From Tanypteryx hageni (Eukaryota > Arthropoda > Insecta > Odonata > Petaluridae), in contig CM054116.1 in assembly GCA_028673005.1 (NCBI GenBank), forward strand, positions 146,937,173 to 147,001,172: a DNA stretch of 64,000 bases. Direction: 5' to 3'. Each line of letters opens with the position of its first letter. Position 1 is the first letter of the stretch. The notes beneath the pieces were generated by a model. The model made no database searches, was not told the origin of the DNA, and saw only the letters and a list, made by a program, of their open reading frames with translations. Made by a program: the position numbers and the translations under genes. This document shows, one piece after another, positions 12,689 through 27,600 of the stretch.

Positions 12689-15600
12689 TTGGACCCCATC
12701 TAATCTGAAAAAAATCCAAAGCTGCTTGTGTAATTAAGAGTTATTTAGTCACCTCAGCCACCAATTCCTTGGGCTGTAGCTGTGATAATTGTGTATTTGA
12801 ATTCATGTGGGAAGATAGACAAGCGTCAATCATAGCAACGAGATTAAACAAACTATTGTAATTGTTGATGGTGTAAGAGAACTTTATTTTAATGTGAATT
12901 TGTGTTGATACTAGCATTCCTACGTTTTTTGAAGGGTTATTTCTGCTAATAATTCTAGGTTTTTATTTATCATAATTATTATTGATAGTAAGTTTTTATT
13001 TATCTTAAAACTTTTTTTTTATTCATTTAAGATTATTCTAAAAACTGGTTTCCCTATGAGTTTCATTAAGAAATACATTTGGAAAATCAAGGTGTATGTA
13101 AGCTTTTGATGAATTTTATTATTATTATTAAATTCTTACCGCTCCTCTTATATTATTGTTTTATTCATGTATTTTATTATTAATACATTATAATCACATT
13201 CGTATTGCAATAATATTAATAATCATTAATGCGATCTTCTCGGAATAGTTCACATTGAAAATTCATTTGAACCCTACTTTAGATGACTATTTATGTAGTT
13301 TGTGCCATGAACATAATTTTATTCTTTGGAACTGTTCACTTGGCTTATTTTTTACTTTCGATGAAATCTTTTCTAATTATAGGCCTTTAAGACCAGTTGC
13401 TCTTGCATTTTTCTAAAAGCCCTCGCATTTTAGTATCATATTCCTATTTTTCACTATTTAACATAGATAATACTGTTGTAAAGGATGTTAATTTGAACAA
13501 ATTTAAATAAAACATTTTAAAGTTTTGTGTTGTAGCTTAGCAATTCTTCAGCTAACTATACTTATACACTGGTTTTATATGGATGGTTTATGTGATTGTT
13601 AGGAAAAGAACAATTTATTATTTTTGTCATTTAAGTTAGGTGACTAAAATATGAAATATTCAACTATTTCACTCCTACTAGTATCTAAAGCTGAATTACT
13701 CTGAACTAGCAATATATTTTCATTAATTTTAAGCAATATGAATGGACAAGTCAGTATTTTCATTAATGAAACAAAAGATACTATCAAACTTCTTACTACT
13801 TATATACCAAACATTCTTACGTTTGCCAGTGAGTTCTCAACTTCTATCTACCATTCTCACAACTGTAAAAAGATTAAAGTTTAAATAGAGAAACCCCCAC
13901 ATCACTCTAGGGCTGGTAGACACTTTTGCAAATTTTTACGTCCATTTAAGCAAAAAGGTTATCATAATTATATTTCTGAGTTTATTCATATTAGAGTATT
14001 AACTATATAAAAGTTGGTTATAAAAATTCATTTTTATATCTTCACTTGTAACTTATTTACTTCACTACCTGCCAGAGATGGAAGAGTTCTGGTTCTGGAA
14101 CTAAGTACCATTCCAAAATGGTTCCTGTTCCTGGATCCAGAACTGGAATAGAAAAATTGCTTCGGAGCTGGAGCAATGTTGTCAAAATTTACATTCTAGA
14201 ATGGTTCCCTTAAAAACAGAATAATGGATTGGAAGTTGATTCTTGATATTTTAATATTATCCGTAATCCAAAGAAAGAAATCTATTAGAAGAATGTTATT
14301 AAATAACTGAATTTGTTGTTTAATTAATCAAAGATGATTTTTTAAGACAATGACTCGAGAAAACTTGATGAATTTGAAGACGAAAATATAAATCCATTAT
14401 CATGATTCAATTAACAAAATAAAACTAAATCTTAATCAACTGCCAAATAATAGATAATTAGAAGAGTAATGATTAGCGCAGTCTGATCAGAGGTTTGTTG
14501 AAAGTGAAAATAGTGGTGCTAGCTCGGCAGAAGTATGAAGGAAGAGGTAGGATGACAGTTTTTATAGCTCTACCGCGACCAAAAGAACATTATGGGTGCA
14601 TAGTGGGTGTGGCCTAATCCCTCACTCCACTTGGCACCCTCCCCTCTCGCCCTTCCTTACCACACGAGCTATCACTGTCTCAATCATTTTCTAACTACGC
14701 TGTTGCCAATTATTCGCAAAACTTCGTCTAGGCAGCCACTGTAAATAGTGATAACTGACAACCTAAGGAGGAGAAGGATGGGCTGGTAGTGGGTTGGAGG
14801 AAGTCAAGATGACCGAGGGAATTTCCCCTCCCTGACAGAGATACTTCCCCTCCGTGTGCGGCTGAAATCCGTGCATGTTCTTATCTTTGTGGCATACCTA
14901 TAGTAATTTAAAGTGAATATTGAACCCAAAACATTACATTTCACAACTTGAGTGAAATTAGTTATGTGGATCAGCCTGCACTCTCCCTTTGAGAATTAGT
15001 GTACAAATTTGAAAATCCATTATGTAGAAAAAGTGTTAGTGTATTATAGGTATAATGGTGTCAAAAGTCATCGGAATATCAAGAATCTTGCATTATTTCA
15101 CCGTATTGCCTCCATATACCGTATTTAATCGATTGTAAGGCGACTTTTTTTTTACCTTTTCACCATCTCAGAAATTGCCACTCGTCTTAGAATCGGTGTC
15201 AAATAAAATAGTAATTGAATTTATTTCTTCAGTTACATTATAATGCAAGATATAAGCATTTTAAAGAATACGCAAACTATCTACTATAAAGAAGAATAAA
15301 AATGACCGAATAACTAAGACGAAATAAATTACGTAAATAATAAGAGGCGCGTCAAAGTTGTAATAATTGTGGTGGCAGTGCACGTATTCGTAGGCTTTCA
15401 CACTCCTCCACTAACTAAAATATTTCATTGTAGTGTCACCAACTTGACGTATTTTCCGCTAAATCTAGCTTTTTATCTAGATACCGTCTGCGGATTAGAA
15501 AAATGTAAGCTAGGGGATAGCGGATTTTTCGACTTAATTTTCACCAAATTGATGTTTCAGGTTTTTTTTGAATAAATAATTTTATCGTTAAATGTAACAA

Positions 15601-18600
15601 AATAAGTACTTACAAGTTTATAATGTTAAACATGCGACGATTTCTCCCGTTTTTTCAATTAAATAACGGACGCATCATTCATCAAATAAATAGTATTCTT
15701 AAACTACCTTCCTCGTATTTTATAGTCATTGCCACTCTCCACTCATTACATTGATAAAGCTATTAAGTATTCTTTCAATACTGTTTCAAATTCGCAAACA
15801 TACATCATGTATATAAACTCCGGTGTTGACAACACTGTTTACGTGTCTTGTGAGTGTCCTGTGATTCCCGAGTGAAATATTTCGTTTCGTTGTGAACAAG
15901 TGTAAACTTCTTATTTCTTAGCGAGTTTTTCGGTTTTTAATTACCCCATGATGGGACGAACGCATTACTCTGCGAACTTTAAGAGGAACGTTATTGCCTA
16001 TGCAGAAGAGACATCTAATCTTGCAGCACAACGGCGCTTTGGGATTGATGAATCAAATGTTAGACGCTGGAGGAGAGATAAAGAGAAGTTACTTAAGTGT
16101 TCAAGCAAAAGAAAAACATTTGGAGGCCCCAAGCAAGGACGTTACCATGAATTGGAGGAGATCCTTAATAACTTTGTGATTGATCAACGAAATAACTGTT
16201 TGCCAGTGAACTCCGAGATTATACAAACAAAAGCTCGTGAAATTGCTCGAGAACATAAAATTAGTAGAAGTGAGTGTAAATTTAGTCGGCACTGGGTACA
16301 GCTGTTTATGAAACGATGGGGACTTGTTCTTCGTCGTCGTACATCAATCGCCCAAAAACTGCCAGCTGATTACGAAGAGAAACTAATTTCCTTTCAACTC
16401 GCTCGATGGCACAGAAGATGACGTTTTGTGGGATTAGGAGAGTGAAAAAGAGTCGTCGTGTGAAGATATATTTTAGTAAAAAAATATGTTAATGTTGTTG
16501 CAATTTCTGTTTTTAATCTTTATTTAATTACGAACTGAAAATCCGCCACATTCATACTTGTTGGAATATCGAGATAAATAGTCCTAATTGACCAAAAATA
16601 TTTTTTTTTCCTTGCGTGGACTTGTGAAAAGTGGGGGTCAGCTTAGAATCAGTGTCGGCTTATAATCGATTAAATACGGTACTTCTTTAATCTTTTATCT
16701 CTTCTGTTATATGAGTTACATTCCAATTTTGTCTAATTGTATGTTATTTGTTATAAGATAATCTTTTTCGTCTCGTATGCATATTGTTTCATGCAGTCTC
16801 TTACAACAATACATTTTTCACTGATATTTTTATCATTTATACAGTTGTAATCTAGACATCATAAGGTAAAATAGAAGAGAGAAATTAAATAATATTCATT
16901 TATTAGATGAAAAATTTACTCATTTAAAAATCCGTAAACTTTAAATGCATTTTATGGTGTTTTTAATAGTTGTCACTTGTCTAGTTTTCACATGGATAGC
17001 CTCAATTTACATGATGCATTTGCAATTGAAAGAAGGTTTCATATCGCTTTTTGATTTCCTGTTGGTTATACAACAACCTTGGGTCGAACTCTAGTATCAT
17101 CAGCAAGATGATGTTGGCATAGCCAGGTCTTTACGAAAGGCACTACATCCCAATCTGTTAAAGATTTCCTCAATATTTTTATAGTCATCAGATTGGACAC
17201 ACGGCTAATTATGTTTACTTCTTTCACATGTGGCTATTAACGTTTATTACACTAAAACCTTGTTCAGCTTCTGCGCTGCTGATTGCAATTGTGTTAGCTA
17301 TTTTCTTAGCTTTTGCAATAGTAGTAATGCTTGAAGTGAGAAAAAAGGAAGCGAGAAGGTTTACCGAAACTAACCTAATAAAACCAAGTTTAGGTTAGAT
17401 GAATCTACATCTAAATAAATTGATGTGTCCATCACATGACTTTCTCCATTTTTAAGTTGTAAACTAAAATCAAATAAATAACTGCCTACAACAAGGGTCA
17501 ATTCACCTTTGCCATCACTACCACGCACGCGAGTTGCCTACTAACCGTCATTAATGAAAAAATTTAATATCTCTTGAAATATTCCTTCTTGAATTATTTC
17601 AATGGCTGCAGTGGATGAATGAGGTTGAATATTGTCATGATGCACAAGAACACCTTTTGACAGCAATCCTCTGCGTTTACTGTGAATAGCACAAACTTGT
17701 GATATTTCAGGTTATTGTGCATGATTGAATATGCAGATCCATAGCTGATGTCAAACATTTCGGCAACAGCAGTAACAGTAATGTCTGTTTTCTCATATGA
17801 GAGCATTTACTCGATCAACATTGTTTGCTGTTCTTGAACTTGTCGGGTGGCCTTAACGGTCTTTGTCAAACAAACTTGTTCTGTCACTTTTGAACCTTTC
17901 CACCCATTTGTACATTTTTCTTTGACTTCTACACTTTTCACCATACTGTGCTAACATTCTCCCGTAAATCTCCAAGGGTTTGACCTCTTTCGACCACAAA
18001 AATCTGCCGACAGCACCTTGTTCACTGATGGTGCAATTGGAAAGCTGAGCTGACATATTTAGCCCTCAACTGTACAAGACACGATGAGCACCGGCTACTG
18101 GGAAGACACATTTAGACTTGTTTAACTCTATAGTAAGTTTGATGATGTAGAGGGTGTGTTCTGACATTGTGTATTATTCTCGAATGCAAATTGCCTTTAC
18201 TTTTTGATTTCCTCTAATAAACATCAGACTTGACACTGTTTTTAACAGAAGTGAATTTCGAATTGAAGAGATGATAATGTTCATAGTACTGAACGACCGC
18301 TCACATTCAGCCGTTGATATAATCAATGTATTTACAGCTGTTTTAAGTGGCTGAAGGTCTTTTGGAATATGACTGTAGTCATCATTCATTACGAATTCTC
18401 GAAAGCCCTGAACAGATGTACTTTCACAGACATTGAATGTTTCTAGCCAATTCACGAATATGTTTATCTCCAAAACATGGATTACCTTTCCTATCAACAG
18501 GCCATTCTGATGTATTAAAAATATCTAAACCATGGATAAGTTTTGCATATTTTTCTTTGTCAACGTCTTTGTACTTATGACAAATGTCAGAAGCCGTTGT

Positions 18601-21600
18601 TCTAAACAATCATTTATTTACATTTCACTTAATTTTTCAAAAACGTTTCCCTATTGATTTCTGGTACTTTCTCAGGCTTGGAACTCTGATTTATCGGCAG
18701 CATTTTGCACAACTTCATAATACTCGCCAGAATTTTGTGTCATAGATTTAAACACATGGTATTTCATGGAAATTAGTTTATGAGCCTCTGAAAGAGTTAT
18801 AGACCTGTCTTGTAATTTAATTGATAAGTATTCAAGTTCTGTCAACACATCCAACATGATTCCCATATTTAGTATAAAATTTATGTCACTTAACTTCTTT
18901 TGAAGCCCTCTGTACTGTGCTCGTTCACTTGCAGATCATTTTTGATTAAATGATGATTCATAAAAATGATGTGGCAGAACTCGATAATTATTTCAAACAG
19001 CCTTCACGGAACGTGCGCTTGATGATACCCATCGGGTACCCAAAATACGTCCTATTGAATTTAATTTGACACAACACCTGCACAACAGATTCAAGTTCAG
19101 ACTTGTTTTTAGGAGATGCACTATAAATGACATACAGTTTGTCTAAAGATATCTTCATATGGCATACTGCAGAAATTTCTTGAGGAACATCATTCAGAGC
19201 TAACTCCAGGTGATGATTGCTACAATGCCAAACTATTAAGCTAGGGAATTTATCCACAAACTTTTGAGCGGCACCAGCATGTTTTCCTAGCATCTTGGAA
19301 AGAAACCCAATTTCTTAGTAGAAAATCATCTTCAAAGCTGTGATTTTATATAACTTCCAGAAATGTTTCCACAATAGTAGTAGCTTCTGTGTTCTTCAAT
19401 TCTACAATGTCGAAAAAGAAACTACTTACATCAACTGATTCTGGCAATTTTACATGTAAGCATATCACTAGCGCGATCTTTTTGCTAATAGTGGTACATT
19501 CATCGACCATGAATCCAACCTTTTGATCATTGTCTAATATGAACTTGACCAGTTTTTTGCACATTTCAGTTGCAATATGATGAGTTATGTCTGCACAAGT
19601 ATGGGCACTTTGTAAAATCCATCCCATTTCCAGACCATTCGTTACTTGAAGGTCAATTATGCTGATAAATCTAACATAGGACGATTTGACTTTGCAATGT
19701 AATAAACAGTGCGAAATACGCGACATGTAGTTTTATAATGTGTTAACTTCATTTTTGCATTTGCGGATTCTATTGAGCTCTTCTTAGCCAGAGGAGCTAT
19801 TTTTGCAGAGTGACTGCTGCTTTTTTCTTTTGTATCTCCATATTCCTTAATTGTCCCACTCAGCTGCTAATTTTAGGCCTTGGGTTGCTATTGGTCCTAA
19901 TTTTCCTACCATTTCTAGTAATTGTCAACCACTCGTAAATTTTAAGTTTTTCATGCCACTGAACATCTGACAAGTAATCCAGAAAATGTTCTTCATATTT
20001 TCATGATAAGTATTTTGTATGTATACTGGAACATGTGCCGCCAGATCCTGCATCTTCAACAATTATCACAGATTTCGTTTTTTCTTCTTTTTTATTATCG
20101 AGTATTGAGTTTTATTTTTTAAAATTCAAGAGCCATTTATCCATTTTTATGAGGGTTTTTAGTTATATAGTTTTATAAACATCTCATGGACACACACAAT
20201 AACACACAAAGTACCAAAGTATGCACAATGTGAACAACATGAACTACCATGAACCTCGAAAACTTCGGCTCCGATTAAAGCCAAGGGGAAAGTAATTGTA
20301 TTATAAGTATTTTATCCAAAATTGTATTATTTTTTATAAAATTAATAATTTTATTCTGTTAAATTTTGGACAAGTGACCTTGATCACGCAGTAAGTTATA
20401 TGATGTGAAATTTATTGACAATGAGTCATGTAATTGATGGAAAGATATGATCCGAAGATCCTATGCAGACAGGCATAAGCTGTGAAAGATGGAACAATTT
20501 TTGAAACGAGAAAAAAGTCTGCTATGACCGGGAATTGAACCCGGGTCTTCCACTTGCCGGGCGGATATTCTACCTCTGAACTATCGTAGCAGAACATTTT
20601 CTCTCGTTTCTGAACACGGATGTTTCCCTTGGTGGGACGGGAACTAACCAAGTTAGTATCAAACTGCCCCAACAGATGTCCTCGAAGAGAATATCGAAAG
20701 AAACTCCTACCTCTCAAATGGTGAGATTGCCAAACATGAAATTGATGGAAAGATATGATCCGAAGATCCTATGCAGACAGGCATAAGCTGTGAAAGATGG
20801 AACAATTTTTGAAACGAGAAAAAAGTCTGCTATGACCGGGAATTGAACCCGGGTCTTCCACTTGCCGGGCGGATATTCTACCTCTGAACTATCGTAGCAG
20901 AACATTTTCTCTCGTTTCTGAACACGGATGTTTCCCTTGGTGGGACGGGAACTAACCAAGTTAGTATCAAACTGCCCCAACAGATGTCCTCGAAGAGAAT
21001 ATCGAAAGAAACTCCTACCTCTCAAATGGTGAGATTGCCAAACATGAAATTGATGGAAAGATATGATCCGAAGATCCTATGCAGACAGGCATAAGCTGTG
21101 AAAGATGGAACAATTTTTGAAGTCATGAGTCATGTAATGTTGCCACCTGGCATGTAGCCAAATTGCAACTCATTTAGTAAATAAATAAATAAACTGCAAA
21201 AAGCACAAGTTAATTAAACTAACTAAAATGTCAAATGTGAACATAGTTCATTTCAAAGAAAAGATATGCTATTTATTCATCAACAGTGCGAAAGATGACT
21301 TTGTCCGTGTTTATTAAAGTATACATTTTAAAATATAAATTGTATTACATTTAAAAATGAATATCGTTTCATATTTTGGCATTTAAAATGAACGTTGTTA
21401 AATATTGGTATTGAAACATCAAACACATTAATTCAGTTAGCATTGTTTATCTATATAAATAAAAGCCTTACTCTGTTTGTGTCTGATGCTGTGTGGCACT
21501 TTTAACGCGTTTTTAGCAAACTTCCCGATTAGGTGGAAGGTTGACATTTTGCAGTAATGTTTGATTCAGATATGAAAATTATATGATGAAATATAAATAC

Positions 21601-24600
21601 AAAAAAAAGACCCGGATTCAACTCCAGGAGGGCGATTTCCATTTCCAGTAAGATAACACATAAAAAGCGACTTTTTCAAGTGCAGGCTTTTATTCTTTTG
21701 GAAATTAAAATTAGAAAGAATAGACATACGATCTTCGAATTTGAACTATGTTTTAGGAAAATTAATAATGTTTCTTATTCTATTAATCTTTTTCTGCCTA
21801 CCATTCTAAATCTCTCATATTAAATATTTAAATCACATATTTTGGGAAAATATCGGCTTTTAAATGGGATGTTGTCTCACCGACCACGCCATTGTTAAAA
21901 TTCGAGAATTATTGTCTCAACATGCGTATGTGTAATATGTACAAGTGCATAGATTGCCTTATCTTATTGTATGATTTTTAGTGAAATTACATAATCCTAA
22001 TGGGACTGGGATTTAGTTAGGATTCTTTTGCTTATTTAAACGACTATATAGATGTAGAGTAAGAGGGAGGGGGGATGAGGGGGGGGAGAGATAGGAGGGA
22101 AGGGATATAGAATGGAAGGTACATAGAGTGAGGGAGGTATAGAATTAGAAAAGGATTGGAGGAAAGGGATAAAGAGGGAGATGGAGAAAAAGAGGGAGAG
22201 CTATGAATTGGGACAGGAGGGGGAATGAGAGAGGGGAGAGGTGGGAGAATAGAGGGAGAGAGGGCAGGAAATGGAGAGGAATGGAGGTTGAGAGAGGGAG
22301 GGAGAGAGGGATGACAAGAGGGAGGGAGGGAGGGAATATTATTATTGCATTATTTTTGACAATGGGCTCATCATTGGAGAAAAGAAGGAGAAATAATTTC
22401 TCCGGAATCTCTATTTTGGCAAATTTTATACAGGCTCTTACTCAATAATTACAGCTGTAATTATTTATTTCTAAGTTCCCCATTGAATTTCAATGCGAAA
22501 TTACACTAGAAACATCGAAAATTCCAAAAAGTTATATTTCAGGAGTATTTTTGACTCCGATGATCCAATTTAAACCCATAATAAAACGTAGATCTTAATT
22601 ATGTAAGATGTATGTTTTCAATCTGTCTTACAATGGGGTTTTCAACCATATAGTAACTGACACCCATCATATGATGGGCATTACACTAGTATTTTTAATA
22701 AACTGGCACACAATAACTACAAACAAACAATGACATCGCTATCGCAAACACACCTGACTGCCGCAAGAATCAGGTCAGTCGAACAGTTGTTTCCTCATAC
22801 GAAAAAACAAGTTCTAACTGGAAACTTGCATTGCAATTGTAACATACATTGCATTTATATTAAAATATGTAATGATATGTACTTGGAAGATTAACAGGAT
22901 TAAAAAATAGTACCGGGATATTTTTCAGAGGGTGAAAAGGAACTGGGATGGTTTTTGTATTTTTAAAAGGTGGTGGGATGGCATCCCGCCCCACTTGAAG
23001 CACAGAGTAGGTGGAAAAGGAACAAGCAGTTTTAATTTGAGGTTTTAGTCCACAAAATTCCTGAAATCATTAATATCGATTTTAAATTTTAAAAAGCTAT
23101 TTAGCTGCTGTAATTTTCTTTTCCCCTTTTAGCCATGGATCAAGTATTTCCTCAATGTTCCAAGAGGTTGGTTCCAACAAATCAAACTGTGCTAAAAGGT
23201 ATTCGTATTGCTTTTGATTATTTGATTCGTTCCCACATTCAGTGTACTCTGGTTTGAAAAAAGCGATTTGTCGATAAAAGTGACTCATATTATCAGTTAC
23301 ACTTTGAATTAGTTGACCTCTAGGAAGAGAGTTTATTATCTTTGATGTCCTACTTTGAAATGCTATGCATTTTTAAGTATCAGATTTAATTAACTGAAAA
23401 ACTTTTCGTGTTTTCCAATATTTTTCTTAAGAGATTGCATTGCCTTTATTGTCCGTCTTATAAGTTTGTCAGCTTTTTGTACAGTTGTTAACCGTGATTG
23501 TAAAGCATTTGATAACAAGAATATCTCTTCTAAAATATCTATCATCAGATCTAAATCACTGAGGAAATTTATATTAGACATTCTTTTTGCCATTCCTTCA
23601 AATGTTGTGTTAGGTATGTCCGTAAGTCTCTAAATTACACCTGCATTCATTAACAGAAAAACAGTAAAAATCAATATTCATCTCAAATATTGAGTAAAAA
23701 ATCTGTTATAAAATTTCTGTAAATAAAACACTAATTCATGTACTTAAAGTTCACTAAAATGACTGTGAGAGACCTGCGTCGATGGATAGGAAAATATAAA
23801 TCTTCACTTTCAGAAACGGAAGTTCGGAGAGGTAAACCACTAAGATAAGGCCCGTATTAGCGCTGCAATATACTTGCAATCTCAAGTACTATTTTAAACT
23901 TCAAAGTTCACTCTTTGTGATTGACTCTTACTTCGAACTCGTTGATGAAAATCAGTGCTGCACATTGACACCTGAGGTTTGCAGAAATTCACAAGACAAT
24001 TCACTGAATACAATTCATCGAAAGACAATTCACCGAAAGAACAAGTCACCGAATATCAATCCATTGAATGAACGATTCATCGAAAGATGAGAAAAATAAT
24101 TTTTAATTGTTATGAATTGTTTTTCGGTACCTATATTGTTCTTTCGATGAATTTTATGTATATATATCCAAATCCAAAGTGAATCGTGTAAATTCGCCTC
24201 GAGAAAAGAAAAGGCTAAAGGGATGAAACTATATATCGTTACTATATACAGGGTGATGAAAAATTTGCGGACGTGGACCCCACCATGCGATTCCTTGGCA
24301 AAAATTAAGGGGACCATGCTCTGCGAAAATTTCTGCCAACGCAAGTTTTTGCGAACAACACGGTTAAAGTGAATGCCAATGTGGCAACACTGTAATGAAG
24401 AAAACTGTCAGGGTGTCTACTAGTTCTGGAAATATACTGGATTTTTATTTTGATACTGGAAATATACTGGGATTTTGGATCAGATACTGGAAAAATAGTG
24501 TTTCTCCAACCCGGGTTCAATTCCCGGTCAAGTTTAGAATTTTTCTCCTAAAAATGACCGAGTTTCTCTGTGCCTTAAGAAAGTTCATACATGCCTGGAA

Positions 24601-27600
24601 TAACTGGAATGTTGAAAACTCTATGTTCAAATTTCTGATTTGTCCTGGAATTTCTCATTGAAATTCCAATATCGATAGTGATTATTACATCCTAGTTTTT
24701 ATATTAATAACATAATTATTGCTGGCAGTTCATACAATGTTAGGTTGGTTGGGTGATGGACAATTTTAATCTTCCCATATGTTATTGGGTTAGCTTTCTG
24801 CTGTTTTAATTTATGTTCACCCAATGCATGTGGAAAGAGTTTTCTACTATATAGGTACATGAACCTCTTTTATTCTGATGTGTACTTTGGTAGACTGATT
24901 GTTAAAACGATTAAGAACAAAATGTTCTTTAATAGTTGATTCATTAAAATGTAAAGAAATTGACATATTTTTAAAAATTTAGTATGCTTTATGAAATCCC
25001 TTGAGGTTCTTTGTAGATTCCTAAAATATGCTGATTGATCTGAACTGAATTTAACTTAACTTGTGAGTGCTGTTGAATAATAATTATTAGGGCGCAAGGA
25101 AAGAAAATAGGTTAAAACCTAAGAATCCATGCCCTAATAATTATATTAAATTACATGTGACTAAAGTTACTGTTTGTTTTTTGTTGTAGTTATAGAAAAC
25201 TGTTCATTGTGCTCCTTCAATTTTTGAGAAGATTTGAGTAAAATTAGAGAGAAAAACTTGTTCAAGAATGAGTGGTTGGACAGAACACTGTTTGCAGATT
25301 GGAATTGGTTGAAGAAAGTGGACAGTGATAAGACTAAAGGGCATTGTTCTTTGTGTAGAACTAACTTTGATGTTAGCAACATGGAAAGAAGCACATTAAA
25401 AGAGTCAAAACTGCAAGTGGATACAGTAAACCAGTTGACTAGTTGACAACAATAACGGTCTGTTAGCTGCAGGCATTGGACCTGGCCTTGTGCCTGCTGA
25501 AGTGGCACACTCCAGTGCAAATAATGGAGAAGAACTTGCTGAACATCATGCGACTAAGAATACTCTTAAGAACTTCATCACTAAAGATGAAGTTATCCGT
25601 GTGAAAATATTATGGGCTCTTAATCAAGTAATGACACATTCTTCTGCTTGAAGTTTTTCTGTTTGCAGTGATCTTTTCAAAATAATGTTTTATGACAGTG
25701 AAATTGCCAAGAAATTTAAAATGCACAAGGATAAACATGGATACTTAATAACATATGGACTAGGTCATATTTCCAAAAAGAACTGGCAGGTGTGGTTAAC
25801 GAGTGCCCCTTTTATTCTATTTCTTTTAATGAGAGCATGAATACTGTTGCTCAAAAAGGCCAGATGGATATTGTTGTTCGATTTTGAGATGAAAATGCAG
25901 TTCAGACGAGATATCTAACTTCTACCTTTTTGTGTCATGCTACTACAGAGGACCTCCTGATTGCTTTATTGCAAGCATTAAAGGACGTGGGTTTGAATGC
26001 CAAAAAAATGCTTCAGGTAGCTATGGACGGACCAAATGTGAACCTCAGATTTTTGATGGATCTAAAGAGCTACTTAAAAGATGATTCTCCATCAGATCCC
26101 GAGTTGTTGTACTTTGGTACGTGTTCCTTACATGTCCATGGTACTTATAAAACCACAAATCCCAACTTCTATTGGGATATTAACAAATTTTTGTGCTCAC
26201 TTTATTACTTGATTAAAGACTTCCCAATAAGATGTGCAGATTACCAACACAAACTGGATTGTTTCTCTTCCTAATGAAGTTTTTTTCAATGAGATGGGTA
26301 GAAAATTCTAAGGTGATAGCGAGAGCTGTGGAAATGCTGCCACATTTGAAGAAGAATGTTGATGTTATTGACAAAAATCCTCCAGTGTCTGAAAACTTGC
26401 AAACCATAAAACGTTTTGTGAGGAATGAGATGCTCCCTGCACAGCTTGGGTTCTTGCTGTCAGTTGCCCTTGAACTTGAACAATTTCTCTCCAAATACCA
26501 GAGCAATCTACCACTCCCATTTTTGTGGGCAACCTGCTTTGGCATTTAATGAGTAGAATTGTGAAACGTGAAGTAATGGATTTAGCAAACACTTCCAAGA
26601 ATTTTTTTCCCATTGATTTGAAGAAACAGGTGAACATGAAATCCATAGCATAGACATTGGGTTTGCAGCCTCAGCAACTTTGAAAGGAATAAAAGATATC
26701 AGGGTTTTTCAATTCAATGGTGACTGCGAAAAATTCCTTGTAGATGTGTGCACCAACTTGTGTTTAAGAGCCCTCTCTCCCACAAATTTATCAAAGGTGT
26801 CAGTTGTCTCACTCCTGCAGTTATGGCCAATCCATCTGTTAGGACTTACTGGATAACTTATGCATTGGAAGTTTTTGTGGAGAAAAACCAACTGTGTAGT
26901 GTGGAAGCTGTTGCTGTGAAAAGGGACTATTTAGATTTTAGCAAGAAGTGACCGAGTATCTTAAAAATTTCAGTCCAAAGAATGACCGACTCGATCAATT
27001 CCTCATGGTCATTTATTCTAAACAAAATGCTTTCAAGGAGTTGATCCACTTCATACAAAAAGTTCTTGTTTTATTTCACAGCAATGCAGCTGTTGAAAGA
27101 AGCTTTTTGGTGAACAAAGAATGTTTAGTTGAAAACTTAGATGAGAATAGTCTGATTGCTCAGCATGCAACTTATGATGCTGTTTCTGCACTTGGAGGGG
27201 TTTTGAATGTGAACGTTTCAAAGAAGATGATCCATGCTGTGAAAAATGCTTCAGGAATGGGAAATTAAGCTCTAGTAAAACAGAAGAAGACTTAATCCAG
27301 AAAAGGGAATCGGCATTACAAGAAATACGGAAGCTAGAAGTTAAATAAAGAACTTTTCTTCAGCTGGCAAAGGAAGAGGCAGAATATTAGAAAATTAAAT
27401 GAAAAGACTGAACAAAGTAGTGTCTTAAGCCGCATCCGAAATGTGCACTTCAAGATAGCATGCTTAGCCGGAAGCATGCTAGAATGTGACGTCATGATGA
27501 CGTCGAACATAGTCTGCTTAGAGATCAGGCTATGGACTTCAGATTCGGACGCTCTTGACGATAGTAGCGACATGAACGGCCTTTAAATGTATCAGGTTTG

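Larger units (their letters stand above)
20435..21124 (-). repeat. tandem array of a 308-bp tRNA-like repeat with target-site duplication
   Basis: Two identical 308-bp units (starting about 20433 and 20741) and a partial third of about 72 bp from 21049. The block is flanked by a perfect 14-bp duplication, atgagtcatgtaat at 20421-20434 and 21125-21138, so the multimer was inserted as one event. Each full unit holds a 71-nt tRNA-like cloverleaf in mid-unit on the minus strand. The same family forms the ends of the composite at 3048-7466. The long minus-strand open frames across it are by-products of the repeat. Confidence 0.9.

Noticed and set aside
12468..12737. Open frames of Tyr/Ile and His/Thr repeats
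   Set aside because: They are translations of TA and CA microsatellites with no domain.
20520..20898. Functional tRNA-Gly or tRNA-Ala genes
   Set aside because: Position 33 is C, the acceptor has a mismatch, the copies lie in a mobile repeat and the anticodon does not match the body of the tRNA.
20412..21025. Two identical open frames of about 100 residues on the minus strand
   Set aside because: They are translations of the 308-bp repeat unit, running through the tRNA-like module; identity reflects the DNA repeat, not a gene pair.
20435..21124. Hammerhead motif inside the 308-bp unit, as in retrozymes
   Set aside because: No CTGANGA with a following hairpin and GAAA was found on either strand; only loose partial words such as cgaaaga.
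22203..22448. Arg/Gly/Glu-rich open frame
   Set aside because: It comes from the purine-rich tract inside the Helitron.
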